From Allosediminivita pacifica (lineage in GTDB: Bacteria > Pseudomonadota > Alphaproteobacteria > Rhodobacterales > Rhodobacteraceae), in NCBI RefSeq assembly GCF_003054175.1, contig NZ_QBKN01000011.1, positions 81,425 through 145,424 on the forward strand: a DNA stretch of 64,000 nt. Reading direction: 5' to 3'. Each line of letters begins with the position of its first letter. The stretch's first letter is position 1. Below, in pieces: positions 17,401 through 25,562 of the stretch. The notes below the pieces were generated by a model. That model did not search any database. It saw only the letters and a list, made by a program, of their open reading frames with translations, and was not told where the DNA came from. A program made the position numbers and the translations under genes.

Positions 17401-18395
17401 ATCTCTACCGTCCGGCGCCGGAGGATCGCGCCGCTCCGGAGCTGGCGAGGGTCAGCCGGTCCGTTCCGGTGACCGCCCAGTTCCTCGACCTCCCTTTGAT
17501 CTCGGGCGAGGAGGTGCCCCATGCACCGCATCTCGCGGTCACGGCACGGCCCTGGCCCGGCGAGGTCGCGGTGTTCGACGCGGCGACGGACGCAGACTAC
17601 CGGTTGAACCAGCGGATCGGCACGCGTGCGACCATCGGTGCCACATTGACCCCGCTGCCAGCCGCGCCCGCAGGCGTTGTCGACCGGGGCGCTCCGCTGT
17701 GTATGTCGCTACCCGGCGGTGCGCTGCAATCGGTGAGCGCCGCGGCCTTCCTGTCCGGCGCGAACCTGATCGCCATCGGCGACGACTCCACTGGCCTTTG
17801 GGAGGTATTCCAGTTCCGCGACGCCACGCTTGTGGCGCCGGACACATGGGAGGTCAGCCACCGCCTGCGTGGTCAGTGTGGCTCCGACGCGGTCATGCCA
17901 ACGGCCTGGCCGGTCGGATCCCGCATCGTCCTGCTCGACGGGGCGCCCGTGCAGATCGACCTCGCCCGCGCCCGTTGGCGGCAGGAGCGGCACTTCCGCA
18001 TCGGCCCGGCGCAGCGGCCACACGATGACGCGACCTACCGGCATATGGTCGAGACCTTCGCTGGTAACGGCCTGAGGCCCTATCGGCCAGCGCATCTTGG
18101 CCATGTCGTTCAGGCCGGCGACGCGGTCTTTCGCTGGGTCCGCAGGACCCGGATCGGCGGCGACGACTGGGACGGCATCGAGGTCCCCCTGGGCGAGGAG
18201 CGCGAGAGCTACCTTGTCCGGGTGCTTGATGGCGGCGAGGTGCGGCGCGAGGTGCTGACCGACAGGACCGAGTTCACCTACACGGATGCGGAGCGCAGCG
18301 CCGACGGCATCGCGGGCGGCTACGCGCTGGAGGTGGCGCAGATCTCGGCGAGCTACGGGGCAGGGCCCTTCGCCCGGATCGAGGTCGGCGCATGA
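14493..18395 (+). CDS. GTA g15, host-interaction/baseplate megatron protein
   Basis: A 1300-residue protein, the largest of the cluster. The N-terminus is a glycine- and alanine-rich hydrophobic segment. A TIM-barrel-like GTA domain (GTA_TIM) spans roughly 440-760, with FIGIDNYMPLSDW and WFTELGCPAVDKGTNQPN. A phage tail tip (Phage-tail_3) domain and a C-terminal fibre-binding baseplate domain follow. It forms the tail-tip hub and reaches the recipient surface. I chose the ATG at 14493, six bases after AAGGAG; the ATG at 14490 has only three bases spacing. Coding is uninterrupted. Confidence 0.96.
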   Translation: MATLVLSAAGAALGSSVGGTVLGLSMTAVGRFAGATLGRMIDQRVLGRGAEPVETGRIDRFRLSGAGEGAPVAQVFGRMRVGGHIIWASNFREHASTSGGGGGKGAPSQPEVRSYSYSVSLALALCEGEIAGVNRAWADGAEISVPDLNMRVYRGTADQMPDPCIEAVEGTGNVPAYRGTAYLVIEDLRLERFGNRVPQFSFEVTRPELADPEDLTQTVRGVALIPGSGEYALATDKVFVAGSDGTLAANVNSPSERPDIEISLDQLRDELPACGAVSLVVSWFGDDLRCGDCTIRPKYERPEAEADDMPWSVAGLSRATAQQVPVEDERPVYGGTPSDRSVVQAIRHARDRGLEVVYYPFILMDQMSGNALPDPYGGTEQARLPWRGRITASLAPGQVGTPDGTAQVDAEVADFFGTASAGDFVVTSDGITYGGPDEWRYRRYVLHQAALCAQASGVEAFCIGSELRGLTTLRGTTGFPAVQALRDLAAECRAILGPDVKIGYAADWSEYFGYHPSDAPGDVFFHLDPLWADDTIDFIGIDNYMPLSDWRDDEDQADAAWGTVHNADYLAANVAGGEGFAWYYASEADRAAQKRTPITDGAYSEPWVWRYKDIRSWWENAHHDRIGGVRQVAPTDWQPRSKPIWFTELGCPAVDKGTNQPNVFVDPKSSESALPHFSGGQRDDLIQRQYLRAMYRHWGEAAQNPVSPHYGGPMVDLSRSFVWAWDARPYPWFPGNTALWSDGPNYQRGHWISGRASSRTLASVVAEICARAGVTDIDTSGLHGIVRGFTLSETGTARQALQPLMLAHGFDAVERDGTLVFRSRTGRGAIPLSRQDLAVSGDLDADLIETRASEAEMAGRVRASFVLSDADFQVAQEEAVLPGGDLPSVSQSELPLSLTRGDGRQTVDRWLSEARLARDSLRFALPPSKATIGAGDVVSLPGSSGPILARIDRLEATELLLAEAVRLDPDLYRPAPEDRAAPELARVSRSVPVTAQFLDLPLISGEEVPHAPHLAVTARPWPGEVAVFDAATDADYRLNQRIGTRATIGATLTPLPAAPAGVVDRGAPLCMSLPGGALQSVSAAAFLSGANLIAIGDDSTGLWEVFQFRDATLVAPDTWEVSHRLRGQCGSDAVMPTAWPVGSRIVLLDGAPVQIDLARARWRQERHFRIGPAQRPHDDATYRHMVETFAGNGLRPYRPAHLGHVVQAGDAVFRWVRRTRIGGDDWDGIEVPLGEERESYLVRVLDGGEVRREVLTDRTEFTYTDAERSADGIAGGYALEVAQISASYGAGPFARIEVGA

Positions 18396-18760
18396 GGCCC
18401 TTTACCATCGGTGATGTGCTCTGCGCGGCGCGCTACCTCCTACTGTTCGAACCGGGGTCACGTCATGCGGCCGCTCGGAGCCTCGTGCAGCGCGCCACTG
18501 CCGCGGACCGCTGGCGGGCCCAGCGGGGCAGGGCGCATCGCTGCTGGGGCAACGGCACGCTCATGGCCGCGGCGGGACTGGCCCCTTTGCCGCCGACGCC
18601 GCCGCTTGGCGATCCGAGTTTTCTCGATGCGCTCTGCGTGATGCTCGGCACCCTGCGAGACAAGGCACCTCAGCCCGACGCGCAGGAGATGCAGCGGCGC
18701 GCTGTCGGGTCCAGTTCGAGCCGGCGCGCCGCGACCTCCTCGCCACACTCCTCGCAATAG
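18392..18760 (+). CDS. small conserved protein after g15 (DUF7742-like), 3' end runs into antisense gene
   Basis: The first 90 or so residues (MRPFTIGDVLCAARYLLL, then AADRWRAQRGRAHRCWGNGT) look like a small conserved gene that follows the GTA in this family, overlapping the g15 stop by four bases. The last 30 codons, rich in Ser and Arg, lie on the strand opposite the 3' end of a real dksA-like gene. They read like antisense sequence, so the natural stop was probably lost. The function is unknown, and the link to the GTA is by position only. Confidence 0.6.
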   Translation: MRPFTIGDVLCAARYLLLFEPGSRHAAARSLVQRATAADRWRAQRGRAHRCWGNGTLMAAAGLAPLPPTPPLGDPSFLDALCVMLGTLRDKAPQPDAQEMQRRAVGSSSSRRAATSSPHSSQ

Positions 18761-19023
18761 CCGAACTCATCCTCGGCCAGGCGGTCCAGCGCCGCGTGCA
18801 GTGCATGGCGCTGGTTATCCCTGCGCGCCTGCGTGGCCTTGGCCATCGATTGACTGAGAAGCGCATCCTGACGGCTCAGCCGCCCCACGGCCTGCTGATC
18901 GAGCGCGACGGTGGACTGCCCCTCGCGGCCAAGCGCATCCTCGGCATCGAGCTCCGCCAGCCGCGTGGCGATCACGTCACGGAAACGCGCCGTTCTCTCA
19001 TCATCATCCGGCATTCGATCCAT
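18670..19023 (-). CDS. TraR/DksA family zinc-finger protein
   Basis: A 117-residue DksA/TraR-type protein. The N-terminal two-thirds is predicted to form the helical coiled coil that enters the RNA polymerase secondary channel. Near the C-terminus four cysteines (residues 90, 93, 111, 114; CEEC and CISC) form the zinc finger. Length and zinc-finger type suggest a short DksA-like regulator rather than full DksA. ATGs at 19023 and 19014 both lack a good ribosome binding site. It is divergent from cysE and convergent, with a 91-base overlap, with the gene after g15. Confidence 0.85.
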   Translation of the reverse strand: MDRMPDDDERTARFRDVIATRLAELDAEDALGREGQSTVALDQQAVGRLSRQDALLSQSMAKATQARRDNQRHALHAALDRLAEDEFGYCEECGEEVAARRLELDPTARRCISCASG

Positions 19024-19089
19024 CAAGGTTTTGCGTTTCTGCCCACAGACCCTATCTGCTATCCTGCCGCCGTCAAAGGAGTGACCCGT

Positions 19090-19899
19090 ATGGCAGAGAC
19101 ACGCGCGAAGATTGCCCAGCTCGATCCCGTCTGGGGCCGGATCATATCCGAGGCGGAGCAGGCCGTGCTGGACGAGCCCCTGCTTGGCGGCATGGTGCAT
19201 TACTCGATCCTGCACCACCAGACGATCGAACGGGCGCTGGCCTACCGGATCTCTCTGAAGCTTGCCAACGGCGAGATGAGCGAACAAATCCTGCGCGAGA
19301 TCTGCGACGAGGCCTATGGCGCCGATGCCGAGCTTGCGTTGGCCGCGCGGGCGGACATCGTGGCCACCTACGAGCGCGATCCCGCCTGCCACCGATTCCT
19401 CCAGCCCATGCTCTTCTTCAAGGGCTTCCAGGCGGTGCAGTCCTACCGCGTCGCCAATTGGCTTTATCGCGAGGGCCGCAAGGATCTCGCCTTCTTCTTC
19501 CAGATGCGCAGCTCCGAGGTCTTCGGCGTCGATATCCATCCCGCGGCCCACATCGGACGCGGCATCATGATCGACCACGCCCACAGCATCGTCATCGGCG
19601 AAACCGCGGTGGTGGGCGACAACGTGTCGATGCTGCATTCGGTGACGCTCGGCGGCACCGGCAAGGAAGAGGAAGACCGCCACCCCAAGATTGGCAACGG
19701 CGTGCTGATCGGGGCCGGGGCCAAGGTACTGGGCAACATCCGTGTCGGCGACTGCTCGCGCGTGGCGGCAGGTTCGGTGGTGCTGGACGAGGTTCCGTCC
19801 TGCAAGACCGTGGCCGGCGTTCCGGCCCGGGTCGTGGGCGAGGCGGGCTGCGCGCAGCCCTCGATCAGCATGGATCACCTGATTTCCGGCGGCGCCTGA
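19090..19899 (+). CDS. cysE: serine O-acetyltransferase
   Basis: A 269-residue CysE, which acetylates L-serine with acetyl-CoA as the first step of cysteine synthesis. The N-terminal helical domain is followed by left-handed beta-helix hexapeptide repeats. Catalytic-region segments such as VDIHPAAHIGRG, IDHAHSIVIGE and SVTLGGTG are all present, as is the short C-terminal tail that binds cysteine synthase. The start at 19090 has AAAGGAG eight bases upstream. A cysE gene beside the GTA is a recurring arrangement in Rhodobacterales as I recall it. Confidence 0.97.
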   Translation: MAETRAKIAQLDPVWGRIISEAEQAVLDEPLLGGMVHYSILHHQTIERALAYRISLKLANGEMSEQILREICDEAYGADAELALAARADIVATYERDPACHRFLQPMLFFKGFQAVQSYRVANWLYREGRKDLAFFFQMRSSEVFGVDIHPAAHIGRGIMIDHAHSIVIGETAVVGDNVSMLHSVTLGGTGKEEEDRHPKIGNGVLIGAGAKVLGNIRVGDCSRVAAGSVVLDEVPSCKTVAGVPARVVGEAGCAQPSISMDHLISGGA

Positions 19900-19912
19900 G
19901 GGCGCCGACCGT

Positions 19913-21040
19913 TCAGGCTAGCAGCCTCTGCGGGTCTTCGAGACCCGCTGCGATCTCCGACAACAGCGCCGCGCCAAGCGCGCCGTCCGTCACCCTGTGA
20001 TCAACAGACAGCGACATCTGGATCGTACTGGCCGGCACGATACGATTCTGGTCATCGACCACGGGTTTCCTCAGGACACTGCCCACCGCGAGGATCGCCG
20101 AATGAGGCGGGGTCACGATGGCGTCGAAGGACTCCACCCCGTGCATCCCGAGGTTCGAGACGGCGAGGCTGCCACCCGCCAGATCCACCAATGACAAGCG
20201 CCCTGCGCGAGCCCGTGTCTTGAGTGTGGTGAGCTCGCGCGACAGCGCCTGAAGGCGCTTGGTCTCGGCATCGCGGATCACTGGCGCGACAAGGCCGCCC
20301 CCGGTCGCGATGGCGATGGAGAGGTCCGATCCACTCAGCCGCAGGATGCGGTCCCCCTGCCAGATCGCGTTGGCCTCGGGCACCTGTTGTAGGGCCAGCG
20401 CGCAGGCACTCAGCACGAAATCCGTGATCGAGAGCCGCGGGCCCTCAGGGCCGGTTCCCTCGTTGAGCGCATCCCGGGTGGCGAGCAGCCGGTCGGCAAG
20501 TATCTCGCGCCGAAGGCAGAACTGCGGCACGTCGCGGTTCGCCTCGGCCATGAGCGCGACGAAGGCCTTCCGCTTCTGGTCGATCGGCACATCAGAGGCC
20601 CGGCGCCTCCAGACCCGCTGGCCGGGCGCTTCGTCGCCCAACCTCCCGGCAAAACCCGGCGCCTCGAGATCCCGCGCGATGATACGGCCGGCGGGACCGC
20701 TGCCCGTTACCGCGCCAAGATCGATCCCTCGTTCCTTCGCCATGCTGCGGGCGCGGGGCGAGGCCGCGACCCGTGCACGCACCGGATCCCGCCGGGCGAC
20801 ATCTGGGTGCAGCTCGGCAATCGGCGTGTTGACCGCGACCCCGGCAGAGCCTTCCGCGATGAGGATCCGCCTGAGCGTGCCGGCCCGGTCGGCCTCGAAC
20901 TCGAGCGTCGCCTTGTCGGTCTCGATCTCGGCGATCACGTCGCCGGGGGCGATCCGGTCTCCCTCGCCGACGCACCACCGAGCGAGCGTGCCGTCCTCCA
21001 TAGTCGGAGACAGGGCCGGCATCAGGATCTGGTAGGGCAT
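19913..21040 (-). CDS. pdhC: dihydrolipoamide acyltransferase, E2 of a pyruvate dehydrogenase-like complex
   Basis: A 375-residue E2. It has one N-terminal lipoyl domain (lipoyl lysine 43 in IETDKATLEFE), a linker, a peripheral subunit-binding domain around residues 95-130, and the catalytic core. The core ends in SVDHRVTDGALGA with the catalytic His 348 and Asp 352. It is shorter than the usual 420-450 residues, and the core opening (RKAFVALMAEANRDVPQF) departs from the common R-R-x-I-A-x-R-L pattern. The last gene of the operon, it has GAGGAA upstream of its ATG. E3 is not encoded nearby. The symbol is given by role, as this looks like a divergent paralogue. Confidence 0.9.
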   Translation of the reverse strand: MPYQILMPALSPTMEDGTLARWCVGEGDRIAPGDVIAEIETDKATLEFEADRAGTLRRILIAEGSAGVAVNTPIAELHPDVARRDPVRARVAASPRARSMAKERGIDLGAVTGSGPAGRIIARDLEAPGFAGRLGDEAPGQRVWRRRASDVPIDQKRKAFVALMAEANRDVPQFCLRREILADRLLATRDALNEGTGPEGPRLSITDFVLSACALALQQVPEANAIWQGDRILRLSGSDLSIAIATGGGLVAPVIRDAETKRLQALSRELTTLKTRARAGRLSLVDLAGGSLAVSNLGMHGVESFDAIVTPPHSAILAVGSVLRKPVVDDQNRIVPASTIQMSLSVDHRVTDGALGAALLSEIAAGLEDPQRLLA

Positions 21041-21060
21041 GTCGCGTTCCTCTCGGGCCC

Positions 21061-21315
21061 TCAGCTCTTCACAAGCGTAAGCGTATCGTAGGGCGGGCGG
21101 GGCACCTTGCCCGCCGCCAGCCGCGCGACGGCCCGCGTGAGCCGGCCACGATGGGCCGCGATCCACTCGTAGGCCTCCTGGTGGCTGGGCCGCTCCCCCG
21201 GACGCATGCCCTCCATCAGGTATTCGGGGACAAGCGCCTGTCCGTGCGCGGTCTCGATCCGGTAGGCCTCTGCCGCCACGTCCCGCCCCAGCACCTGCAC
21301 GCGATCCCCTGACAT
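21061..21315 (-). CDS. 84-residue protein of unknown function inside the pdh operon
   Basis: A small, soluble, charged protein lying between the E1-beta and E2 genes with gaps of only 5 and 20 bases, so it is surely co-transcribed. It has no signal peptide, membrane helix or cysteines. The C-terminal half (EAYEWIAAHRGRLTRAVARL) is predicted helical and faintly recalls DUF1488 proteins, but I do not assign it. Its placement suggests a role in assembly or regulation of the complex. Confidence 0.65.
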   Translation of the reverse strand: MSGDRVQVLGRDVAAEAYRIETAHGQALVPEYLMEGMRPGERPSHQEAYEWIAAHRGRLTRAVARLAAGKVPRPPYDTLTLVKS

Positions 21316-21320
21316 GGCCG

Positions 21321-22676
21321 CTACCGGTAGCAGACCTGTCGCACCGCGGCCACGACCTCGTCCGTGGTGACGAGCGCGGCGCGCTCCAGCGCGGCAGCGT
21401 AGGGCAGCGGCACGTCCTTTCCGGTGACGGTCAGCACCGGCGCGTCAAGCCAGTCAAAGGCCTGCTGCATCAACAGCGTCGCGACCTGCTGGCCGATGGA
21501 GCCCGCCGGAAAACCCTCCTCCACGGTCACGCAGCGACCGGTCTTGCGCACCGAGGCCATCACCGTTTCGTTGTCGAGCGGACGCAGGCTGCGCAGGTCG
21601 ATCACCTCGGCGGAAATCCCATCGGCAGCCAAGCGGTCCGCCGCATCAAGCGCATAGCTCATGCCGATCCCGAAGCTCACCAATGTGACGTCTTCCCCCT
21701 CGCGCCAGATCCGGGCGACGCCAAAGGGCACCGTGTGATCCTCGAGCTTCGGCACGTCGAAGGCGCGCCCGTAAAGGATCTCGTTTTCGAGAAAGATCAC
21801 CGGTCCCGGATCGCGGATGGCGGATTTCAGCAGGCCTTTGGCGTCGCAGGCCGAGTAGGGCATCGCCACCTTCAGGCCAGGGATATGCGCGTACCATGCC
21901 GCGTAGTCCTGCGCGTGCTGGGCAGCGACGCGGGGCGACGCGCCGTTCGGCCCGCGAAAGACGATCGGGCAGGTCATTTCGCCGCCGGACATGTACCGCG
22001 TCTTGGCCGCCGAATTCACGATCTGGTCGACGGCCTGCATGGCGAAATTGAACGTCATGAACTCGACCACGGGGCGAAGACCCGCAAAGGCGGCGCCAAC
22101 GCCAAGCCCGGCCATCGCGTGTTCCGTGATCGGCGTGTCCACCACGCGGCGGCGGCCGAATTCCTCGAGCAGCCCTTGGCTGATCTTGTAGGTGCCCTGG
22201 TAGTCCCCGACTTCCTCGCCGATGAGAAAGACATCCTCGTCGCGCCGCATCTCCTCGGCCAGCGCCTCGCGCAGTGCTTCGCGGACGGTCAGGCGGTGGG
22301 TTTGTGTCCCTTCGGGCCAGGGGAATGTCGCAGCGGCGGCCTTCGGCTCGGGCGTTTGCCTCGGCGTGGCGGGCAAGGCCGGCGCCGCGTCGGGTCGCGG
22401 GGCAGGGGGCTCCGGCAGCAGATCGGCAGGCTCGTCCTCGGCAAGCAGCAGCGCGATGGGGGTGTTCACCGCCACGTTGGCGCTGCCTTCCGGCACAAGG
22501 ATACGCCCGAGCCGCCCCTCGACCTCGGCCTCGAAATCCATGGTGGCCTTGTCGGTCTCGATCTCGGCCAGAACGTCGCCGGAGGCGATCTCGTCGCCCT
22601 CTTTCACCAGCCAGCGGGCGAGGGTGCCCTCCTCCATGGTGGGGCTGAGAGCGGGCATGAGGATCTCGGTCGCCAT
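21321..22676 (-). CDS. pdhB: pyruvate dehydrogenase-like E1 beta subunit with N-terminal lipoyl domain
   Basis: A 451-residue E1-beta. Residues 1-80 are a lipoyl domain (lipoyl lysine 43 in [14 protein letters not shown]), fused by an Ala/Pro-rich linker (about 85-120) to the transketolase-like E1-beta core. The core contains [30 protein letters not shown] and [15 protein letters not shown]. This fusion is typical of alphaproteobacterial pyruvate dehydrogenase. The chosen start at 22676 has GGAAGG upstream and lies four bases after the pdhA stop. Confidence 0.95.
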   Translation of the reverse strand: MATEILMPALSPTMEEGTLARWLVKEGDEIASGDVLAEIETDKATMDFEAEVEGRLGRILVPEGSANVAVNTPIALLLAEDEPADLLPEPPAPRPDAAPALPATPRQTPEPKAAAATFPWPEGTQTHRLTVREALREALAEEMRRDEDVFLIGEEVGDYQGTYKISQGLLEEFGRRRVVDTPITEHAMAGLGVGAAFAGLRPVVEFMTFNFAMQAVDQIVNSAAKTRYMSGGEMTCPIVFRGPNGASPRVAAQHAQDYAAWYAHIPGLKVAMPYSACDAKGLLKSAIRDPGPVIFLENEILYGRAFDVPKLEDHTVPFGVARIWREGEDVTLVSFGIGMSYALDAADRLAADGISAEVIDLRSLRPLDNETVMASVRKTGRCVTVEEGFPAGSIGQQVATLLMQQAFDWLDAPVLTVTGKDVPLPYAAALERAALVTTDEVVAAVRQVCYR

Positions 22677-22680
22677 GGCC

Positions 22681-23694
22681 CTACCTTCCCGCCGAAGGGG
22701 CCGCGTGGACATCCTGCAAAAGCATGTCCAGTCCCGGCTCCGGGCTTTGCCGGGCGAACTCTGCGGCCTCGTTCACGACGGCCTTGATGTCCCGGTCGAT
22801 CAGCTTGAGGTCCTCTTCGTCGGCATGGCCGCCCGCAAGCAACCTGTCACGCACGAGTTCGATGGCATCGCGCTCTTCCTTGACCCGAGTCATTTCCTCG
22901 CGCGTGCGGTACTTGGCCGGATCCGACATGGAATGCCCGCGATACCGGTAGGTTCGGGCCTCGAGGATGCTGGGACCGCGACCGGCGCGGCAGCGCGCCA
23001 CTGCCTTGCGACCGGCCTTGCGCACGGCCAGCACGTCCATCCCGTCGACCACCTCGCCGGGAATGCCGAAGCTCTCGCCGCGCGTGCAGAGATCTGGCGG
23101 CGGCACGTCCGAGACCTTCCGCGGCGTGGTGTCGTACTGGTTGTTCTCGATCACGAAGACCACTGGCAGCGACCAGCGCGCGGCCATGTTGAAACTCTCG
23201 TAGACCTGCCCCTGGCTCGCCGCGCCATCGCCGAAATAGCAGAATGTGACGCGGTCGGTCCCGCGATAGCGGTCGGCAAAAGACAGCCCCGCACCGATGG
23301 GCACCTGCGCGCCCACGATCCCGTGGCCGCCGTAGAACTGATGCTCGCTGCTGAACATGTGCATCGAGCCGCCCTTGCCGCCCGAATAGCCGTCCTCGCG
23401 TCCGGTCATCTCGGCCAGGATCCGCTTTGGGTCCATGCCGCAGGCCAGCATGAGCCCGTGGCTGCGGTAGGATGTGATGCGACGATCGCCGGGCTCGGCC
23501 ACGGATTCCAGCCCGACCGCCACGGCCTCCTGCCCGATGTAGAGATGGCAGTAGCCGCCGATCAGGCCCATGCCGTAAAGCTGCCCGGCCTTCTCCTCGA
23601 ACCGCCGGATCAGAAGCATGTCGCGGTAGAGCTGCGTCAGGGTCTCGCCGGATGGCTCCGATCCGGCGTCGGTCTTGCGGGCGGCCATGGTCAT
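22681..23694 (-). CDS. pdhA: pyruvate dehydrogenase-like E1 alpha subunit
   Basis: A 337-residue thiamine diphosphate-dependent E1-alpha. The ThDP motif runs from GDGAASQG (155-162) to ENN (183-185). The substrate region [15 protein letters not shown] and the C-terminal [19 protein letters not shown] are canonical for pyruvate dehydrogenase. The flexible loop directly after the ThDP motif is unusual: [21 protein letters not shown] replaces the conserved QYAMGT-type loop. The dehydrogenase may therefore be a paralogue or have altered substrate control. It is the first gene of the operon. Confidence 0.93.
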   Translation of the reverse strand: MTMAARKTDAGSEPSGETLTQLYRDMLLIRRFEEKAGQLYGMGLIGGYCHLYIGQEAVAVGLESVAEPGDRRITSYRSHGLMLACGMDPKRILAEMTGREDGYSGGKGGSMHMFSSEHQFYGGHGIVGAQVPIGAGLSFADRYRGTDRVTFCYFGDGAASQGQVYESFNMAARWSLPVVFVIENNQYDTTPRKVSDVPPPDLCTRGESFGIPGEVVDGMDVLAVRKAGRKAVARCRAGRGPSILEARTYRYRGHSMSDPAKYRTREEMTRVKEERDAIELVRDRLLAGGHADEEDLKLIDRDIKAVVNEAAEFARQSPEPGLDMLLQDVHAAPSAGR

Positions 23695-23838
23695 CCTTCG
23701 GGAAGATGGTTTAAGGCTGAACGGTCAGGCGAGAGTAGCGCCGGGCAGGGAAGGGGTAAAGGGAAGCCGTGGCGCGCAACCTGCAAGGCGCGCGGGGCGT
23801 TCCGACTAGAGATGACAGGATGCGAAAGGGGCGCTTCG

Positions 23839-24047
23839 ATGGCCGAGATCACCGCCAAGCTGACCGACGAACTCAAGGCCTGGGTCGACGCCCAGGTGGG
23901 CACCGTTATATGGACGCCAGCGACTACATCCGGGATCTGATCCGGCACGATCAGGACCGCCAGAGCGCCGCCGGTGAGGCCATGGAGCCTTTCGAGGACG
24001 CGCTTGGCGACTACCTCGAGCCGCCCTTCGGGTCTGGCCGCTACTAG
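23839..24047 (+). pseudogene. ParD-like antitoxin relic, frameshifted
   Basis: Two adjacent frames together spell a ribbon-helix-helix antitoxin of the ParD type. The first frame reads MAEITAKLTDELKAWVDAQV; after a break at about 23900-23910 the next frame continues RYMDASDYIRDLIRHDQDRQ. ParD proteins normally have a continuous Q-V-x-x-G-x-Y-x-x-A-S-E/D-Y-I-R stretch here, so one or four bases appear to be missing. No parE toxin gene follows; the stop is three bases from the convergent ftsB stop. AAAGGGG precedes the ATG. Sequencing error is the alternative explanation. Confidence 0.7.
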
Positions 24048-24049
24048 GC

Positions 24050-24352
24050 TCAGCGCACCACGATTTCGTCGGAGCGGATGTAGCCCAAGACGTCGCGGGC
24101 CTGCTGGTCCAGCAGGTCGATGTCGAGGAACTCGTCCGACAGGCGCCGGGTCAGGTTCTCGAAGCGGGAGACATCCTTTTCAAGCACCGCCAGTTCCGCG
24201 TCGAGCTGGTGTTGCTCGCCGAGGATCTCGGCGCGCCGGAAAATGCCGAAATCGCCCTGCACCGCGGCAAAGACGAAATACGCCGCCAGTCCGGAAGCGA
24301 GCGTGAAGTAGATCAGGACCCCGAGTGCGGGGCGGCTGCGTCGGCTTGTCAT
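24050..24352 (-). CDS. ftsB: septum formation initiator FtsB/DivIC family protein
   Basis: A 100-residue bitopic membrane protein: short basic cytoplasmic N-terminus (TSRRSRP), one hydrophobic helix at about residues 11-31, and a periplasmic coiled coil (EQHQLDAELAVLEKDVSRFE) ending in a conserved LLDQQARDVLGY region. FtsB links FtsL and FtsQ in the divisome. A DivIC-like gene just upstream of pdhA is a common arrangement in this family. The start lacks a strong ribosome binding site. Confidence 0.85.
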   Translation of the reverse strand: MTSRRSRPALGVLIYFTLASGLAAYFVFAAVQGDFGIFRRAEILGEQHQLDAELAVLEKDVSRFENLTRRLSDEFLDIDLLDQQARDVLGYIRSDEIVVR

Positions 24353-24523
24353 GGGGCTGTGGTCACTGCTGCCTCTGCCTGCACCTCTTGCGGGTGCACG
24401 TCCCGAGGATGCCACAGTCCGAAACGAAAGGGAATCCCGCAATCTTCCTTTTCGCATCCTGCTGCGTGAAGGGGCGCCCGGGCAATCTGCATCTCGACGC
24501 GGCATATCGGAACGCGCATTCAT

Positions 24524-25546
24524 ATGCACATGATGCGCCGCCTGACCTGCCTGATCATCCTCGTCGCGCTTGCCGGATGTACCCCGCGCGGCACGTTGCA
24601 GTACGCCGGCATTCTTTCCGTGCCCGGACAGTCGATCCGGCCGGTCTTTGTGGCCACCGACCGTCAGCCCGCACCCAGGGGCAACGACCCCCTCGCGCGG
24701 CAGCGCTTCGGGGCGGTGCGGGATGCACGGCTGCACTACGCGCGTCTCGACGTGAGCATTCCGCCGGACCACCGCGAGGGCCGCATCGAATGGCCTGACA
24801 AGACCGAAGCCGACCCGGCACGGCATTTCACCGTGGCGGATTCAGAACTCTACAGCGACCCGGCCCCATGGCTCGCCGCGATCGACGATCGGCAGCCACC
24901 CGGCGGCGAGGATGTCGTGCTCTTCGTCCCCGGCTACAACACCACGCACGCGAGGGCCGTCTACCGCACCGCCCAGATCGCCGAGGACTTCGATGCACCT
25001 CAGCCGATCATCGCCTACTCCTGGCCCTCTGCCGGGATGCCGGGGCGCTACGTCTACGACCGCGACAGCGTGATCTTCGCGCGTGACGGGCTCGAACAGC
25101 TTCTCGGAGACCTCACGCGCGGCGGCGACCGGACGGTCACGATCGTGGCGCATTCCATGGGCAGCCAGCTTGTGATGGAGACGCTGCGCCAGATCTCCAT
25201 CGCGGGCGACCGGCAGACGCTGTCGCAGGTCTCGGCCGTGGCGCTGCTGTCCCCGGACATCGACGAGGATGTCTTCCTCGCCCAGGCGCGGCGGATCGAT
25301 CCCTTTCCGCAGCCCTTCGTGCTGATGGTTTCCGCGCGGGACAGGGTCCTGGAACTGGCCGCCTGGCTTGTCGGCCGTCCGTCGCGGCTCGGATCCATCG
25401 AAGACCCGGGCCGGCTCGCGGGGCTGCCCGTCACGGTGGTCGACCTGACGGGCTTGGGCGAGGGCGGTCTGCCTGGCGGGCACAGCACCGCCTTCACGGC
25501 ACCCGCCGCCATCGCCCTCATCCGCGACATGGCGCCCATCGACTGA
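24524..25546 (+). CDS. alpha/beta hydrolase lipoprotein (DUF900 type)
   Basis: A 340-residue predicted lipoprotein. The signal peptide ends in the lipobox LAGC with Cys 19. The body is an alpha/beta hydrolase of the DUF900 type: VLFVPGYNTT is the oxyanion-hole strand and VAHSMGSQLVM contains the nucleophile Ser 211. A late His in GGHSTAF is a candidate for the triad. The substrate is unknown; lipase or esterase activity at the cell envelope is a family-based guess. Three ATGs (codons 1, 3, 4) compete as starts. The 170 bases upstream, between the divergent ftsB and this gene, hold no other feature. Confidence 0.85.
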   Translation: MHMMRRLTCLIILVALAGCTPRGTLQYAGILSVPGQSIRPVFVATDRQPAPRGNDPLARQRFGAVRDARLHYARLDVSIPPDHREGRIEWPDKTEADPARHFTVADSELYSDPAPWLAAIDDRQPPGGEDVVLFVPGYNTTHARAVYRTAQIAEDFDAPQPIIAYSWPSAGMPGRYVYDRDSVIFARDGLEQLLGDLTRGGDRTVTIVAHSMGSQLVMETLRQISIAGDRQTLSQVSAVALLSPDIDEDVFLAQARRIDPFPQPFVLMVSARDRVLELAAWLVGRPSRLGSIEDPGRLAGLPVTVVDLTGLGEGGLPGGHSTAFTAPAAIALIRDMAPID

Positions 25547-25562
25547 CGGGCGCCAGATGCGC

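Noticed and set aside
14400..17531. Two long minus-strand open frames (556 and 466 codons) inside g15
   Set aside because: Both are antisense to the conserved GTA_TIM and tail domains of g15 and show no protein-like motifs.
18796..19089. N-terminal extension of CysE
   Set aside because: It is antisense to the dksA-like gene; the ATG at 19090 has an excellent ribosome binding site and gives the normal CysE length.
24353..24523. Small RNA or tRNA gene between ftsB and the lipoprotein hydrolase
   Set aside because: No cloverleaf, terminator or conserved RNA motif could be found in this gap.
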